Assembly (NCBI GenBank): GCA_040881945.1
Contig: JBBECF010000175.1
Location: forward strand, 1 to 64,000
Direction of reading: 5' to 3'
DNA: 64,000 nucleotides
From: JBBECF01 sp040881945
GTDB lineage: Bacteria; Pseudomonadota; Alphaproteobacteria; Dongiales; Dongiaceae
The translations under genes were made by a program, and so were the position numbers. Positions within the stretch are counted from its first letter, which is position 1. Every line of letters begins with the position of its first letter. The notes below the pieces were generated by a model. That model ran no database searches, had not been told where the DNA came from, and saw only the letters and a list, made by a program, of their open reading frames with translations. Below are positions 1 through 8,717 of the stretch, in pieces.

Positions 1-126
1 GGTCAAGCCCGGCAATGACAACTTGGAAGTTCGACAGCGGCGGGATCCATCCGTTTGGGAGAGACCACTAGCATCGCGCGGGCGGCGGCGCCATTCACCA
101 TCCGGTGAGACGCGCCCGATCGCGCG

Positions 127-155
127 TTGACTTCGGCCGGTCAAGCCCTTATACA
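127..155 (+). promoter_or_regulatory. Sigma-70-type promoter for rpmH
   Basis: A TTGACT -35 hexamer at 127-132 and a TATACA -10 hexamer at 150-155 are separated by 17 bp. Each is close to the housekeeping consensus. Transcription would begin near 162, about 30 bp before the rpmH start. The first 126 bases of the window show no gene. Confidence 0.6.
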
Positions 156-194
156 GCCCCCTCGAATTCCGCCCCCGATCCACGGAGTACCCCG

Positions 195-329
195 GTGAAG
201 CGCACGTTTCAGCCCAGCGTGCTCGTCCGCAAGCGTCGGCACGGCTTTCGCTCGCGCATGGCCACCGTCGGCGGCCGAAGGGTCCTGGCCCGGCGCCGCG
301 CCAAGGGGCGCAAGCGCCTCTCCGCCTAG
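195..329 (+). CDS. rpmH: 50S ribosomal protein L34
   Basis: The protein is 44 residues long, the usual length for L34, a small basic protein of the large ribosomal subunit. It begins with KRTFQPS and ends in a run rich in Arg and Lys. The start is a GTG at 195 preceded by GGAG at 184-187. An in-frame start further upstream (105) would add sequence unlike L34 and is rejected. It is followed by rnpA two bases later, the near-universal bacterial arrangement close to the replication origin. Confidence 0.95.
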   Translation: MKRTFQPSVLVRKRRHGFRSRMATVGGRRVLARRRAKGRKRLSA

Positions 330-331
330 GA

Positions 332-714
332 ATGGCGGCGTTCGATCGGCTGAAGCGGCGGCCGGACTTCCTCCGGGTCGCCGGCACGCGGCGCAAGTCG
401 GTGACCCCCGGATTGATCCTGCAGGCCCGGCCCCGCGCGGCGGCCGAGCCCGGAGTTTTCCGCGTCGGCTTCACGGTCAGCCGCAAGGTCGGCGGCGCGG
501 TCGCCCGCAACCGGGCGCGGCGGTGATGCCGGCGCATGCCGCAGCGGCCCACGATTACGTCGTGATCGGGCGCGCCGCCACCCTGACCCGGCCGTTCCCG
601 GCGCTGATCGACGACCTGTGCGCGGGCTTGCGTCGGCTCGGCCTGTATCGCGGGGACGGCGCGACGGACAACGGCGTCGGCCGTGCCGTGGCCGGCGAGG
701 CGGCGCCGGCATGA
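332..714 (+). CDS. rnpA: Ribonuclease P protein component, reading frame disrupted
   Basis: RnpA is the protein subunit of RNase P, which matures tRNA 5' ends. The first 64 codons (332-526) carry a normal N-terminus (LKRRPDFLRVAG) and the VSRKVGGAVARNRARR stretch of the RNR motif, then hit a TGA. The C-terminal part (AHDYVVIGRA, then a DDL helix) continues in another frame from 523 to 714. The normally intervening helix of roughly nine residues after NRARR is missing. The lesion looks like loss of about 25 bp in a CGG/GCG-rich tract. The protein is essential, so an assembly collapse is more likely than a true pseudogene. It overlaps yidD by 4 bp. Confidence 0.8.
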
Positions 715-968
715 GCATCGCGCGCGCCGCCTGCATCGCCCTCATCCGGGTCTATCAGTGGACGCTGTCGCCCCTGCTGCCGCGCGTCTGCCGGTTCGCG
801 CCGAGCTGTTCGGAATACGCGGCCGAGGCGATCGGCCGGCACGGGATCTTGCGCGGCGGCCGGCTGGCGGCCCGGCGCCTGTTGCGCTGCCATCCGTGGG
901 GCGCCTGGGGCTACGATCCGGTGCCGGAGGAGCGCAATACGCCCAGTATCCTGCGCGTGTTCCGCTAG
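711..968 (+). CDS. yidD: Membrane protein insertion efficiency factor YidD
   Basis: This 85-residue protein has the family hallmarks: an amphipathic N-terminus (YQWTLSPLLP), the cysteine motif CRFAPSCSEYA, and the C-terminal RCHPWGAWGYDPVP. YidD is a small peripheral membrane protein that assists YidC-dependent insertion. The ATG at 711 overlaps the end of rnpA by 4 bp, so translation is probably coupled. It lies directly upstream of yidC as expected. Confidence 0.95.
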   Translation: MSIARAACIALIRVYQWTLSPLLPRVCRFAPSCSEYAAEAIGRHGILRGGRLAARRLLRCHPWGAWGYDPVPEERNTPSILRVFR

Positions 969-987
969 GGACCGGGCAGGATCGATC

Positions 988-2792
988 ATGGACCAACGCA
1001 ACCTCATCGTCGCCATCGTCATCTCGGTCGTCGTTCTGCTCGGATTCCAGTATTTCTACGAGCTGCCGCGGCTGCGCCAGCAACAGCAACAGCAGGCGAC
1101 GGTCGAGGCGGCGCGCCCGGCCGAGGCGCCGCCCGCGCCCGCGGGCGTCGCGGCGCCGCCGGTCGCCCCGGGGGCCGCCCCGGCGACGGCGGCCGCGGCG
1201 GCCGACCGGGCGACGGCGCTGGCCGCGGGGGGGGGGCCGCCCGGGGGTGGGGGGCGGGGGGGGCGGCCGGGGCGGCGGCGCTGGCCGCGGCGCCGCGCGT
1301 GCCGATCGCCGCGCGGCGCCTCGGGGGCTCGATCTCGCTCGCCGGCGGGCGTATCGACGATCTGGTGCTGACCGACTATCGCGAGGGGGTCGAACGCGGC
1401 AGCGACAACATCGTCCTGTTGTCGCCGGTCGGCGCGCCCAACGCCTATTACGCGGATTTCGGCTGGGTCGCCGCCGAGCCGGGCGTGGCGCTGCCCGACG
1501 CCCAGACTCGGTGGCAGGCCGACGGCGACCGGCTCGCCCCCGACAGCCCCCTGACGCTCACCTGGGACAACGGCGCCGGCCTGCGCTTCACGCGCAGCTT
1601 CGCGCTCGACGACGACTATCTGTTCACGGTCACGCAGCGCGTCGAGAACAGCGGCACGACGCCGGTGACGCTGTTTCCCTATGGCCTCATCTCGCGCACC
1701 GGCACGCCCAAGGTGTCCGGATTCTTCATCCTGCACGAAGGGCTGATCGGCGTGCTCGACGGCACGCTCGAGGAGGTCGATTACGACGATCTCCGCGACG
1801 CCGGCGTCCAGGAATACGCCGGCGCCGGCGGCTGGCTTGGCCTCACGGACAAGTACTGGCTGGTCGCGCTGGTGCCCGATCAAGGGGACCAGGTCAGCGG
1901 GCGCTTCGCCCATACCCTGCGCGCCGACACCGACGTCTACCAGGCGGACTTCCGCGGCGACGGGGTGACGCTGGCGCCGGGCGCGTCGGTCGAGGCCGGC
2001 AGCCGCCTGTTCGCCGGGGCCAAGGAGGTGCGGCTGCTCGACCGCTATCGCGACGAGGCCGGCATCCCGCTGTTCGACCGCGCCGTCGACTTCGGCTGGT
2101 TCTATTTCCTGACCAAGCCGATCTTCTACCTGCTCGACTACCTGAACGGGCTGCTCGGCAATTTCGGCGTCGCCATCCTGCTGCTCACCATCGCCATCAA
2201 GGGGTTGTTCTTCCCGCTCGCCAACAAGTCGTACCGGGCGATGAGCCGGATGAAATTGCTGGCGCCGGAAATGACCAAGCTGCGCGACCGCTTCAAGGAG
2301 GACAAGCAGCGCCTGAACCAGGAGATGATGGCGCTCTATAAGCGCGAGAAGGTCAACCCGGCCGCCGGCTGCCTGCCGATCGTGATCCAGATCCCGGTGT
2401 TCTTCGCCCTCTACAAGGTGCTGTTCGTCACCATCGAGATGCGCCACGCGCCGTTCTTCGGCTGGATCCGGGACCTGTCGGCGCAGGACCCGACCTCGAT
2501 CCTCAACTTTTTCGGGCTGGCGCCCTGGGGCGTCCCCGACCTCGGCCCGCTGCAGCTCCTCAGCATCGGCGTTTGGCCGATCATCATGGGCGTGACCATG
2601 TTCCTGCAGCAGAAGCTCAACCCGGCGCCGCCCGATCCGATACAGGCGCGCATCTTCATGATGCTGCCGATCGTCTTCACCTTCATGCTGGCGACGTTCC
2701 CGGCCGGGCTGGTGATCTATTGGGCGTGGAACAACGTGCTGTCGATCGCCCAGCAATGGGTGATCATGCGCCGGATGGGCGTGAAGCCCTGA
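988..2792 (+). CDS. yidC: Membrane protein insertase YidC, frameshifted in the assembly
   Basis: YidC inserts and folds inner-membrane proteins. The start (MDQRNLIVAIVIS) at 988 gives the N-terminal membrane helix and a Gln-rich, then Ala/Pro-rich linker. The frame is lost in a very G-rich stretch at about 1226-1275 and resumes as PRVPIAARRLGG near 1290. It then runs through the periplasmic beta domain and the 60KD_IMP core (FFPLANKSYRAMSRMK, AAGCLPIVIQIPVFFALYKV, WNNVLSIAQQ). Apart from the G-rich segment the protein is full length. The gene is essential, so a homopolymer-type sequence error is the best explanation. Confidence 0.88.
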
Positions 2793-3457
2793 CCGGCCCG
2801 GCACCGGCGACCGCGGAGCCGGGCGCCGAGGCGCTCGACGCCGGCCGCCGCCTGTTCGCCCGCGAATGCCGCTTCGTCGCCGCGGCGGCGCAAGCCGAGG
2901 CGCTGCCCCCCACGGGCCTGCCGGAGGTCGCCTTCGCCGGGCGCTCCAATGTCGGCAAGTCGAGCCTGTTGAACGCGCTCACCGGGCAGCGCGCCCTGGC
3001 GCGGGTGTCGCGCACGCCGGGACGCACGCAGCAGATCAACTTCTTCGAGCTCGGCCAACGGCTGGTCCTGGTCGACCTGCCCGGCTATGGCTACGCCGCC
3101 GTCGCCAGGGTCCGGGTGCGGGAGTGGACGCGCCTGTTCGAGGACTATCTGAAGGGTCGGCCGACCTTGCGCCGGCTCTGTCTGCTGATCGACTCGCGGC
3201 ACGGCGCCAAGGACAGCGACCGGACCCTGATGGGGCTCATGGACGACGCGGCGGTCTCCTACCAGATCGTGCTGACCAAGGCCGACCTGACGCCGGCGGA
3301 CGAGCTCGACGCGCGCCGCGCCGCGCTGGTCGGCGAGCTCGCCGGCCACGCCGCCGCGCATCCGGAGATCATGGCCGCCAGCGCCCGCACCGGCGCCGGG
3401 ATCGCGGAGTTGCGCGCCGCCCTCGCCGCGCTGGCGGCGCCGGAGCGATTCGATTAA
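2756..3457 (+). CDS. engB: YihA/EngB-family ribosome-assembly GTPase
   Basis: This GTPase assists 50S subunit assembly. With the ATG at 2756 it is 233 residues: G1 P-loop GRSNVGKSS at 62-70, the TPGRTQ switch region near 88, G3 DLPGYG at 107-112, and G4 TKAD at 174-177. The start is uncertain. The only in-frame ATG overlaps yidC by 37 bp, and a CTG at 2789, overlapping the yidC stop, would give a product nearer the usual length. It is translationally linked to yidC and followed by argB. Confidence 0.9.
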   Translation: MGDHAPDGREALTGPAPATAEPGAEALDAGRRLFARECRFVAAAAQAEALPPTGLPEVAFAGRSNVGKSSLLNALTGQRALARVSRTPGRTQQINFFELGQRLVLVDLPGYGYAAVARVRVREWTRLFEDYLKGRPTLRRLCLLIDSRHGAKDSDRTLMGLMDDAAVSYQIVLTKADLTPADELDARRAALVGELAGHAAAHPEIMAASARTGAGIAELRAALAALAAPERFD

Positions 3458-3470
3458 AGTGCCGCGGCCC

Positions 3471-4349
3471 ATGACGAAGACCGATTTCGGCGAGACCAAG
3501 CACTGGCTGCGCACGGCGCGCACGTTGACCGAGGCGCTGCCCTATATGCGGCGCTATTCGGGCAAGAGCTTCGTCGTCAAGTACGGCGGCCACGCCATGG
3601 TCGACGACGAGCTGGCCGCCGTGTTCGCCCGCGACATCGTGCTGTTGAAGCAGGTCGGCATCAACCCGATCGTGGTCCATGGCGGCGGTCCGCAGATCGG
3701 CCAGATGCTCGATCGCCTGAACATCAAGAGCGCGTTCGTCGACGGCCTGCGCATCACCGACGCGGCCACCATGGAGGTCGTCGAGATGGTGCTGGCCGGC
3801 AGCATCAACAAGCAGATCGTTTCCTCCATCACCGCGGTCGGCGGCAACGCCGTGGGCCTGAGCGGCAAGGACGGCGGGCTGATCCGCGCCCGCCGGGTGC
3901 GGGGGTCGCAGGGCGATCTCGGCTTCGTCGGCGAGCCGCAGCACATCGACCCACAGGTGTTGAAGGCGCTCGAGGGCGCCGGCATGATTCCGGTGATCGC
4001 GCCGATCGGCTTCGGCGACGCCGGCGAGACCTACAACATCAACGCCGACACCGTGGCCGGCGCCGTCGCCGCCGCGGTCAAGGCGGCCCGGCTGCTGATG
4101 CTGACCGACGTGGCCGGGGTGCTCGACGCCTCCGGCACGCTGCTGCCCGACCTGCCGCTCGCCCGGGTGCGCGCGCTGATGCGCGACGGCACGATCCACG
4201 GCGGCATGATCCCCAAGCTCGAGACCTGCATCGCCGCGGTCGAGAACGGGGTCGAGGCCGCGGTCATTCTCGACGGCCGCGTGCCGCACGGGCTGTTGCT
4301 CGAGACCTTCACGCCGCATGGGGTGGGGACGCTGATTCACCGGGATTGA
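3471..4349 (+). CDS. argB: Acetylglutamate kinase
   Basis: ArgB phosphorylates N-acetyl-L-glutamate in the second step of arginine synthesis. The ORF from ATG 3471 gives 292 residues, close to the family norm. Visible motifs are the Lys of VKYGGHAM, the glycine-rich VVHGGGPQIG, the substrate loop around YNINADTVAGAVA, and the C-terminal GGMIPKLETC. A GTG at 3459, two bases after engB, would add four residues and is the alternative start. The engB-argB pairing is common in Alphaproteobacteria. Confidence 0.95.
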   Translation: MTKTDFGETKHWLRTARTLTEALPYMRRYSGKSFVVKYGGHAMVDDELAAVFARDIVLLKQVGINPIVVHGGGPQIGQMLDRLNIKSAFVDGLRITDAATMEVVEMVLAGSINKQIVSSITAVGGNAVGLSGKDGGLIRARRVRGSQGDLGFVGEPQHIDPQVLKALEGAGMIPVIAPIGFGDAGETYNINADTVAGAVAAAVKAARLLMLTDVAGVLDASGTLLPDLPLARVRALMRDGTIHGGMIPKLETCIAAVENGVEAAVILDGRVPHGLLLETFTPHGVGTLIHRD

Positions 4350-4430
4350 AGTCGTCAGTATTCAGTCATCAGTCATCAGTCTTCAGTCTTCAGTTATTGA
4401 CTGACAACTGATGACTGACGACTGACGACT
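4350..4430. repeat. 7-bp-period inverted repeat array between convergent genes
   Basis: The gap between argB and the DUF2336 gene consists almost wholly of CAGTCAT/CAGTCTT heptamers (4350-4396), followed by their reverse complement as TGACTGA/CGACTGA heptamers (4397-4430). The two arms can pair into one long imperfect hairpin. It sits immediately after both stop codons and could terminate transcription from either side. A second array of the same design but a different heptamer lies at 24180-24264. Confidence 0.75.
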
Positions 4431-4433
4431 CTC

Positions 4434-5660
4434 TCATCCGAGGCCCGCGAAGAACTCGATCTGCCACTCCATCTCTTCCGCGCTCAAGGGGTATTCGGTG
4501 CCGCCGCGCGGGTTGAGCACCGAGCGCGGCGGAACGCCGGCGACGCGGAGCTGGAGCTGTACCGCCAGGCGCATCGACAGCCCCGCCTTCCACGCCAGCG
4601 CGGTGACGCTCTTGGCGCTCTGCGAGCCGAGCATCTTTTCGACCTGGGGCGCCGGCAGGCCCGACCCGGCGACGAGCCCGGCGGCGACCGCCTTGTGGTC
4701 GCCGGCGGCGATCGCCGCCGCCAGGGCCTCGCCGGTCGGCGCCTCCGGCGGCCCGGCCTTGTCCTTGCCGGCGAGACGGCGCTCGACGGTCGCGGCCACG
4801 CTGCGCGCGGTCTCCGGGTCGAGGTCCGGGCGCGCCTGCAACAGCTCGAGCAGCGAGCGGCCGATGAATTCGGCGAGCCGCCTGACCGCGCTCGGCGGCA
4901 AGCTCGGGCGGCGCACCATCGGCTTGTGCCAGGTCTTCGCCCGCGGCGCTTCGTCCAGGATGCGGTCCAGCGTCTCCTCGCGGATCTGCGCGCTCGCGTT
5001 GCTCAGCAGCTCGGTGATGGTCGAGGTCTCGGCCGGCGCGAGCACGGCGGCGGTGACGATGGCGTCGGTCACCGGGGCGGCCAGGCCGTACCGCCGCGCG
5101 ATGGCGGCGAGCGCCCCCTTGATCGGTTCGCCCTTGATGATGTCGATGAGGTCGGCATCGCTGAGCAGCGGGGAGAACTGCAGGATCGGCGCCGCCACAT
5201 TGATCTCGGCGTCGCGCGCCAGTTCCTGGATGACCTCCGGCGGGGCGTTGGTGAGGTCCTTCAGCGCCTCGGCCACGACCTGGCGCACCCGCGCCGCCTG
5301 GTCGCGCGCCAGGACTTCGATGATCTCGACGGTAACGCGCCGGATCTGCTCGCGCTGTTCGGAGTCGAGGGTCGGCGCCAGCCGGGCGATCTTGCGCGCC
5401 AGGTCGTGGCGCACCGCCTCGACGGTGTCGCGCGCCAGCAGAAGATCGGCCTGCCGCGGCGTGTCGGCGTTGGCGGCGATCTCGCGGCGCACCTCGGGCG
5501 CGGCGTCCTCGACCAGGTAGTACAGAATCTCCGGCCGCAGGTCGGCGCGACGCGCCAGTTCGCGCCGCACCGCGACGTCCTCGTGTCGGGCGAGCCGCTT
5601 CGATTCGTCGTAGTCGAGCGGCGCCGCGTCGGGCGCCGGTCGCGCGCCGCGCCGCTTCAC
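4434..5660 (-). CDS. DUF2336 domain-containing protein
   Basis: This 408-residue, all-helical protein has HEAT-like repeats (DVAVRRELARRADLRPEILY, APEVRREIAANADTP), typical of the alphaproteobacterial DUF2336 family. No catalytic motif or membrane segment is visible. Family members are often found with signalling genes. Here the ATG overlaps the stop of the diguanylate cyclase gene upstream by 4 bp, so the two are probably co-translated. A scaffold or adaptor role for the cyclase is inference. No Shine-Dalgarno was needed to set the start. Confidence 0.8.
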   Translation of the reverse strand: MKRRGARPAPDAAPLDYDESKRLARHEDVAVRRELARRADLRPEILYYLVEDAAPEVRREIAANADTPRQADLLLARDTVEAVRHDLARKIARLAPTLDSEQREQIRRVTVEIIEVLARDQAARVRQVVAEALKDLTNAPPEVIQELARDAEINVAAPILQFSPLLSDADLIDIIKGEPIKGALAAIARRYGLAAPVTDAIVTAAVLAPAETSTITELLSNASAQIREETLDRILDEAPRAKTWHKPMVRRPSLPPSAVRRLAEFIGRSLLELLQARPDLDPETARSVAATVERRLAGKDKAGPPEAPTGEALAAAIAAGDHKAVAAGLVAGSGLPAPQVEKMLGSQSAKSVTALAWKAGLSMRLAVQLQLRVAGVPPRSVLNPRGGTEYPLSAEEMEWQIEFFAGLG

Positions 5661-7384
5661 GGCGCCGCGTCCTCGGCGACCCCCGGCGGCGGCGCGGCAA
5701 CCGCGTAGCGCCCCTTGCCGGCGCGCTTGGCCTCGTACATGGCGGCGTCGGCGCGCGCGGTCAGGGCGTCGAGGTCCTCGCGGCTGCGCGGCCGGCGGAC
5801 GGCGACGCCGACGGACAGGCGCAGCGGCGCCGCCGCGGCCGAGAAGCGGGCGAGATCGCCGGCGGCCCGGACGAGCTCAGCCGCCTTGGCCCGCGCCGCC
5901 GTCTCGTCGATGTCCTCGAGCCAGACGACGAACTCGTCGCCGCCGACGCGCGCCACCACGTCGCGGCCGCGCGTATGGGCGGTCAGGATGCGGGCGGCGG
6001 CGACCAGGGCGGCGTCGCCCTGGGCATGGCCGCCGCGGTCGTTGACCGCCTTCAGGTTGTCGAGGTCGAGGTAGAGCAGCGCCGCGCCGCGGCCGTCCGC
6101 CGTCACGTCGCGATAGCGGCGGCGCAACTCCTCGGCGAGGCTGCGCCGGTTGAGCAGCCCGGTCAGCGGATCGGTGCGCGACATCGTCTGCAGCGCCTCC
6201 TGGTCGGCGATCTGCTGGATGGCGGTGCCGAGCTGATTGGCCAGCTCGCCGACGAGGAAGCGGTCGTCGTCGTCCCACGGCGGCTGGTCGGCGAGCCGCC
6301 ACAGGCTGAGCGCGCCGTTCGCGCGGCGCCCGTGCCGCGTCGCCATGGCGAGCAGCGAGACCGTGCCGACGACCCGCTCGACCGTCGCTTCGCCGTCGCG
6401 GATCGCGGCCAGGACCGGCGTCTCGTCGATGTCGGCGGGCGCCCCCGATTCGACCGCCGTCCGGAACGAACCGTCGTCATCCAGGCGGTGGACGCGGCAG
6501 CCGCCGGCGGCGAGCGCCGGCAGCACGGCGGCGGCGGCGGCGGTCAGCATGTTCTGCGGATCGACCTCGTGTCGGATCGTGCGCACGAGATAGGCGAGCA
6601 GCCGTTCGCGGTGGCGCACGCGGGCGAAGTCGGCTTCGCGGGCGCGCGCCTCGGTCATGTCGCGGGCGAGGCCGCGGGTGCCGCGCCATTCGCCGGCATG
6701 GTCGAACAGCGGCCGGCACGCGGCCACCAGGCAGGCGCTGTCGCCCGTCGCGGTGCGGAACCACAGCTCGACGCCGGCGATCGGATCGCGGGCGCTGAAC
6801 GGAAAGCCGGGGTCCGCGCCGTCGGCGGCGATGACGAACTCAGCCGGCTGTCGGCCGACGAGATCGTCGGCGCGATGGCCCAGCGCGCCGCCGGGCGAAA
6901 CGAACCGAAAGCTGCCGTCGGGTCCCGTCTCCCAGGCGAAGTCGCTGGACGCCTCGACCAGGTCCTTGTAGCGCTGGCGCGATTCGACCAGGGCGGCGCG
7001 CAGGCTGCGCTCCAGCGTCGCGTCGCGGCCGAGCAGCAGGGCCGCCTCGGCCTCCGCGTAGGGCAGCACCAGGAGCTCGAGCGCGGTGGGCGTGCCGGCG
7101 CCGGCGAGCTGGAACGGTTGCAACTGCGCCGACGCCCCGGCCAGGGCCGAATTGATCGCCGCCGTCACCTCCGGCGCGCCGCCGGCGCCGATCATGGCGG
7201 CGAGCGGCAGGGCGGCCTCGTTGGCAGCCAGCACCGTCGTCCCGGCGCCGACGATCAGCGCCGGCCCGGGATAGGCGGCAAGCGGTCCGCCGGCGGCGAA
7301 CAGGCTGCGCGCCAAGCGGCGGCGCGGCGCCCGTGCGCCGCTGCGCCGCGCCGGTCCGTGGCGCACCAGCACGTTGGCGGTCAT
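5657..7384 (-). CDS. PAS/GAF-type diguanylate cyclase
   Basis: The 575-residue protein is predicted to make c-di-GMP from two GTP. A PAS-like domain lies near residues 138-245 (SSDFAWETGPDGSFRFVSPG), and a GAF-like region near 265-395. The cyclase domain opens with TDPLTGLLNRR at about 404, carries an intact GGDEF at 481-485, and has an RxxD inhibitory site (RGRD, 472-475) five residues upstream, as in feedback-inhibited cyclases. No EAL domain and no clear membrane helix are seen. It is first in a two-gene unit with the DUF2336 gene. Confidence 0.9.
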   Translation of the reverse strand: MTANVLVRHGPARRSGARAPRRRLARSLFAAGGPLAAYPGPALIVGAGTTVLAANEAALPLAAMIGAGGAPEVTAAINSALAGASAQLQPFQLAGAGTPTALELLVLPYAEAEAALLLGRDATLERSLRAALVESRQRYKDLVEASSDFAWETGPDGSFRFVSPGGALGHRADDLVGRQPAEFVIAADGADPGFPFSARDPIAGVELWFRTATGDSACLVAACRPLFDHAGEWRGTRGLARDMTEARAREADFARVRHRERLLAYLVRTIRHEVDPQNMLTAAAAAVLPALAAGGCRVHRLDDDGSFRTAVESGAPADIDETPVLAAIRDGEATVERVVGTVSLLAMATRHGRRANGALSLWRLADQPPWDDDDRFLVGELANQLGTAIQQIADQEALQTMSRTDPLTGLLNRRSLAEELRRRYRDVTADGRGAALLYLDLDNLKAVNDRGGHAQGDAALVAAARILTAHTRGRDVVARVGGDEFVVWLEDIDETAARAKAAELVRAAGDLARFSAAAAPLRLSVGVAVRRPRSREDLDALTARADAAMYEAKRAGKGRYAVAAPPPGVAEDAAP

Positions 7385-7527
7385 TCCGGCCCCGCTCGAG
7401 ATCGACGAAGGCGCAGAGTGTAAATGCCGCGAAATTAAGGACGAATTAAGCCTCGGCCGGGTAGATGACTAAGCCGAGCGGCGGCCGACCTTGCCATGCC
7501 CGGCGCGCGGCCCCATTTTTGACCCCC

Positions 7528-8295
7528 ATGCCCAGTCACGAACCAGAGCCGTCGCGTCCCGCCTTGCCGCCCGCCCGCGCGCCGACGCGCGCCGGCGGTT
7601 TCGGCCATATCGAGGCCTGGATCTTCGACCTCGACAACACGCTCTATCCGGCGTCGTGCAACCTGTTCGACCAGGTCGACCGGCGCATCGGCGAGTTCAT
7701 GGTCCAATTCCTGCAAATCGAGGCGGACGAGGCGCGCCGCCTGCAGAAACAGTATTTCCGCGACTACGGCACCACGCTGCGCGGCCTGATGACCCGGCAC
7801 GCCGTGGCGCCGCGGCGGTTCCTCGATTACGTCCACGCCATCGACCTGTCGCCGGTGCCGCCGAGCCCGGCGCTCGACGCCGCGCTCGGCCGGCTCGAGG
7901 GGCGCAAGATCATCTTCACCAACGGCTCCGAGGCGCATGCCGAGAACGTGATGACGCGGCTCGGCGTCGGCCGCCACTTCGAGGGCGTCTTCGACATCGT
8001 CGCCGCCGCCTATCTGCCGAAGCCCGAGCCCGCCGCCTATGCCAGCCTGGTCGAGCGTCACCGCGTCGACCCGCGCGCCGCGGCGATGTTCGAGGACCTG
8101 CCGCGCAACCTGGCGCCCGCCGCCGCGCTCGGCATGACCACGGTGCTGGTGCGCAGCGACGCCGACCCTGGCTGCGCCGGAGGCGGCTTCGCCGAGGCGA
8201 GTTGGGCGCAAGCCGGCGCCGATGGCGACCATATCCACCACGTCACCGACGACCTCGTCGCCTGGCTCGAGGCGGCGGCGCGGCGACCCACGTAG
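7528..8295 (+). CDS. HAD-family pyrimidine 5'-nucleotidase
   Basis: This HAD hydrolase of the subfamily that dephosphorylates pyrimidine nucleotides has about 255 residues. Motif I is FDLDNTLYP, motif II TNGS, motif III the Lys of LPKPEP, and motif IV FEDLPRNL. It usually lies just before dapD in Alphaproteobacteria, as here. A 12-residue block (P214-S225, PGCAGGGFAEAS) interrupts the otherwise continuous RSDAD/WAQAGADGDHIHH segment. It is encoded by a repeat found in two other genes of this window. The ATG at 7528 is preferred to 7465 because the longer form adds low-complexity sequence. Confidence 0.88.
   Translation: MPSHEPEPSRPALPPARAPTRAGGFGHIEAWIFDLDNTLYPASCNLFDQVDRRIGEFMVQFLQIEADEARRLQKQYFRDYGTTLRGLMTRHAVAPRRFLDYVHAIDLSPVPPSPALDAALGRLEGRKIIFTNGSEAHAENVMTRLGVGRHFEGVFDIVAAAYLPKPEPAAYASLVERHRVDPRAAAMFEDLPRNLAPAAALGMTTVLVRSDADPGCAGGGFAEASWAQAGADGDHIHHVTDDLVAWLEAAARRPT
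8166..8201 (+). repeat. In-frame palindromic repeat, copy 1 (in the HAD gene)
   Basis: This 36 bp GC-rich sequence (core GGCTTCGCCGAGGCGAG, with CCGCC/GGCGG inverted arms) matches the repeats at 19209-19247 and 21375-21410 with one to three differences plus a 3 bp indel. It adds 12 codons near the C-terminus of the nucleotidase without breaking the frame. Confidence 0.7.
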
Positions 8296-8369
8296 TTGCG
8301 ACCGGCTGTCGGCTGGGCGCGGCCGTCTCCCGACGCCGCTCGATGGCTGTCTGCGACCGTCATTGCGTA

Positions 8370-8398
8370 TCGACAATGCCCCTACAAATATGTATACT
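8370..8398 (+). promoter_or_regulatory. Promoter of the toxin-antitoxin operon
   Basis: TCGACA (8370-8375) and TATACT (8393-8398) are spaced by 17 bp and each match the housekeeping consensus at five of six positions. The -10 lies in an AT-rich stretch (ACAAATATGTATACTTA) that is nearly palindromic. It could be the autoregulatory operator bound by the antitoxin. Confidence 0.6.
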
Positions 8399-8423
8399 TA
8401 ATGTGATGGCAGAGGAAGACTCC

Positions 8424-8717
8424 ATGGCGGACAGCTCCACGACCGGCGAGCGAACCGCGCGGGATGTGACCATCAATATCCGCGCGAACCGGAAGCAGAG
8501 GACTCTGATCGACCGGGCGGCGGAAACGCTCGGCAGAAACCGCTCCGATTTCATGCTCGAAGCGGCGTGCCGCGAGGCCGAGTCCGTGCTCCTCGACCGG
8601 CGCTACTTCGTGCTCGATGCGGAGAAGCACCGTCGCTTCATGGCCGCCCTGGATGCGCCGCCGTCGGACAACCCGAGACTGCGCCGGCTGCTCAAGAGCA
8701 AACCCGTCTGGGACTGA
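8424..8717 (+). CDS. DUF1778 (TacA-like) antitoxin
   Basis: The protein has 97 residues. It opens with a ribbon-helix-helix type segment (RDVTINIRANRKQRTLIDRAAETLG) followed by NRSDFMLEAA, the classic DUF1778 antitoxin pattern. The C-terminal tail (LDAEKHRRFMAALDAPP) is the usual toxin-wrapping part. The ATG at 8424 is chosen for its strong AGAGGAAG ribosome site. The ATG at 8406 would sit at the predicted transcription start. The stop overlaps the toxin ATG by one base. It should bind its own promoter and neutralise the GNAT toxin. Confidence 0.88.
   Translation: MADSSTTGERTARDVTINIRANRKQRTLIDRAAETLGRNRSDFMLEAACREAESVLLDRRYFVLDAEKHRRFMAALDAPPSDNPRLRRLLKSKPVWD

Noticed and set aside
1..126. 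Replication origin or dnaA boxes upstream of rpmH
   Set aside because: rpmH can lie near the origin, but no clear TTATCCACA-type boxes or AT-rich unwinding region are visible in the short stretch available.
683..2341. A long plus-strand open frame through yidD and yidC
   Set aside because: It reads yidD and yidC out of frame and gives low-complexity Arg-rich sequence. The yidC frame on both sides of the G-rich tract is clearly the real one.
555..2804. Long open frames on the minus strand opposite rnpA, yidD and yidC
   Set aside because: They are products of high GC and codon bias opposite real genes; their translations are Arg/Pro/Ala-rich without recognisable motifs.
4350..4430. Possible CRISPR array from short regular repeats
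   Set aside because: Units are 7 bp with no spacers and arranged as an inverted pair; no cas genes are in the window.
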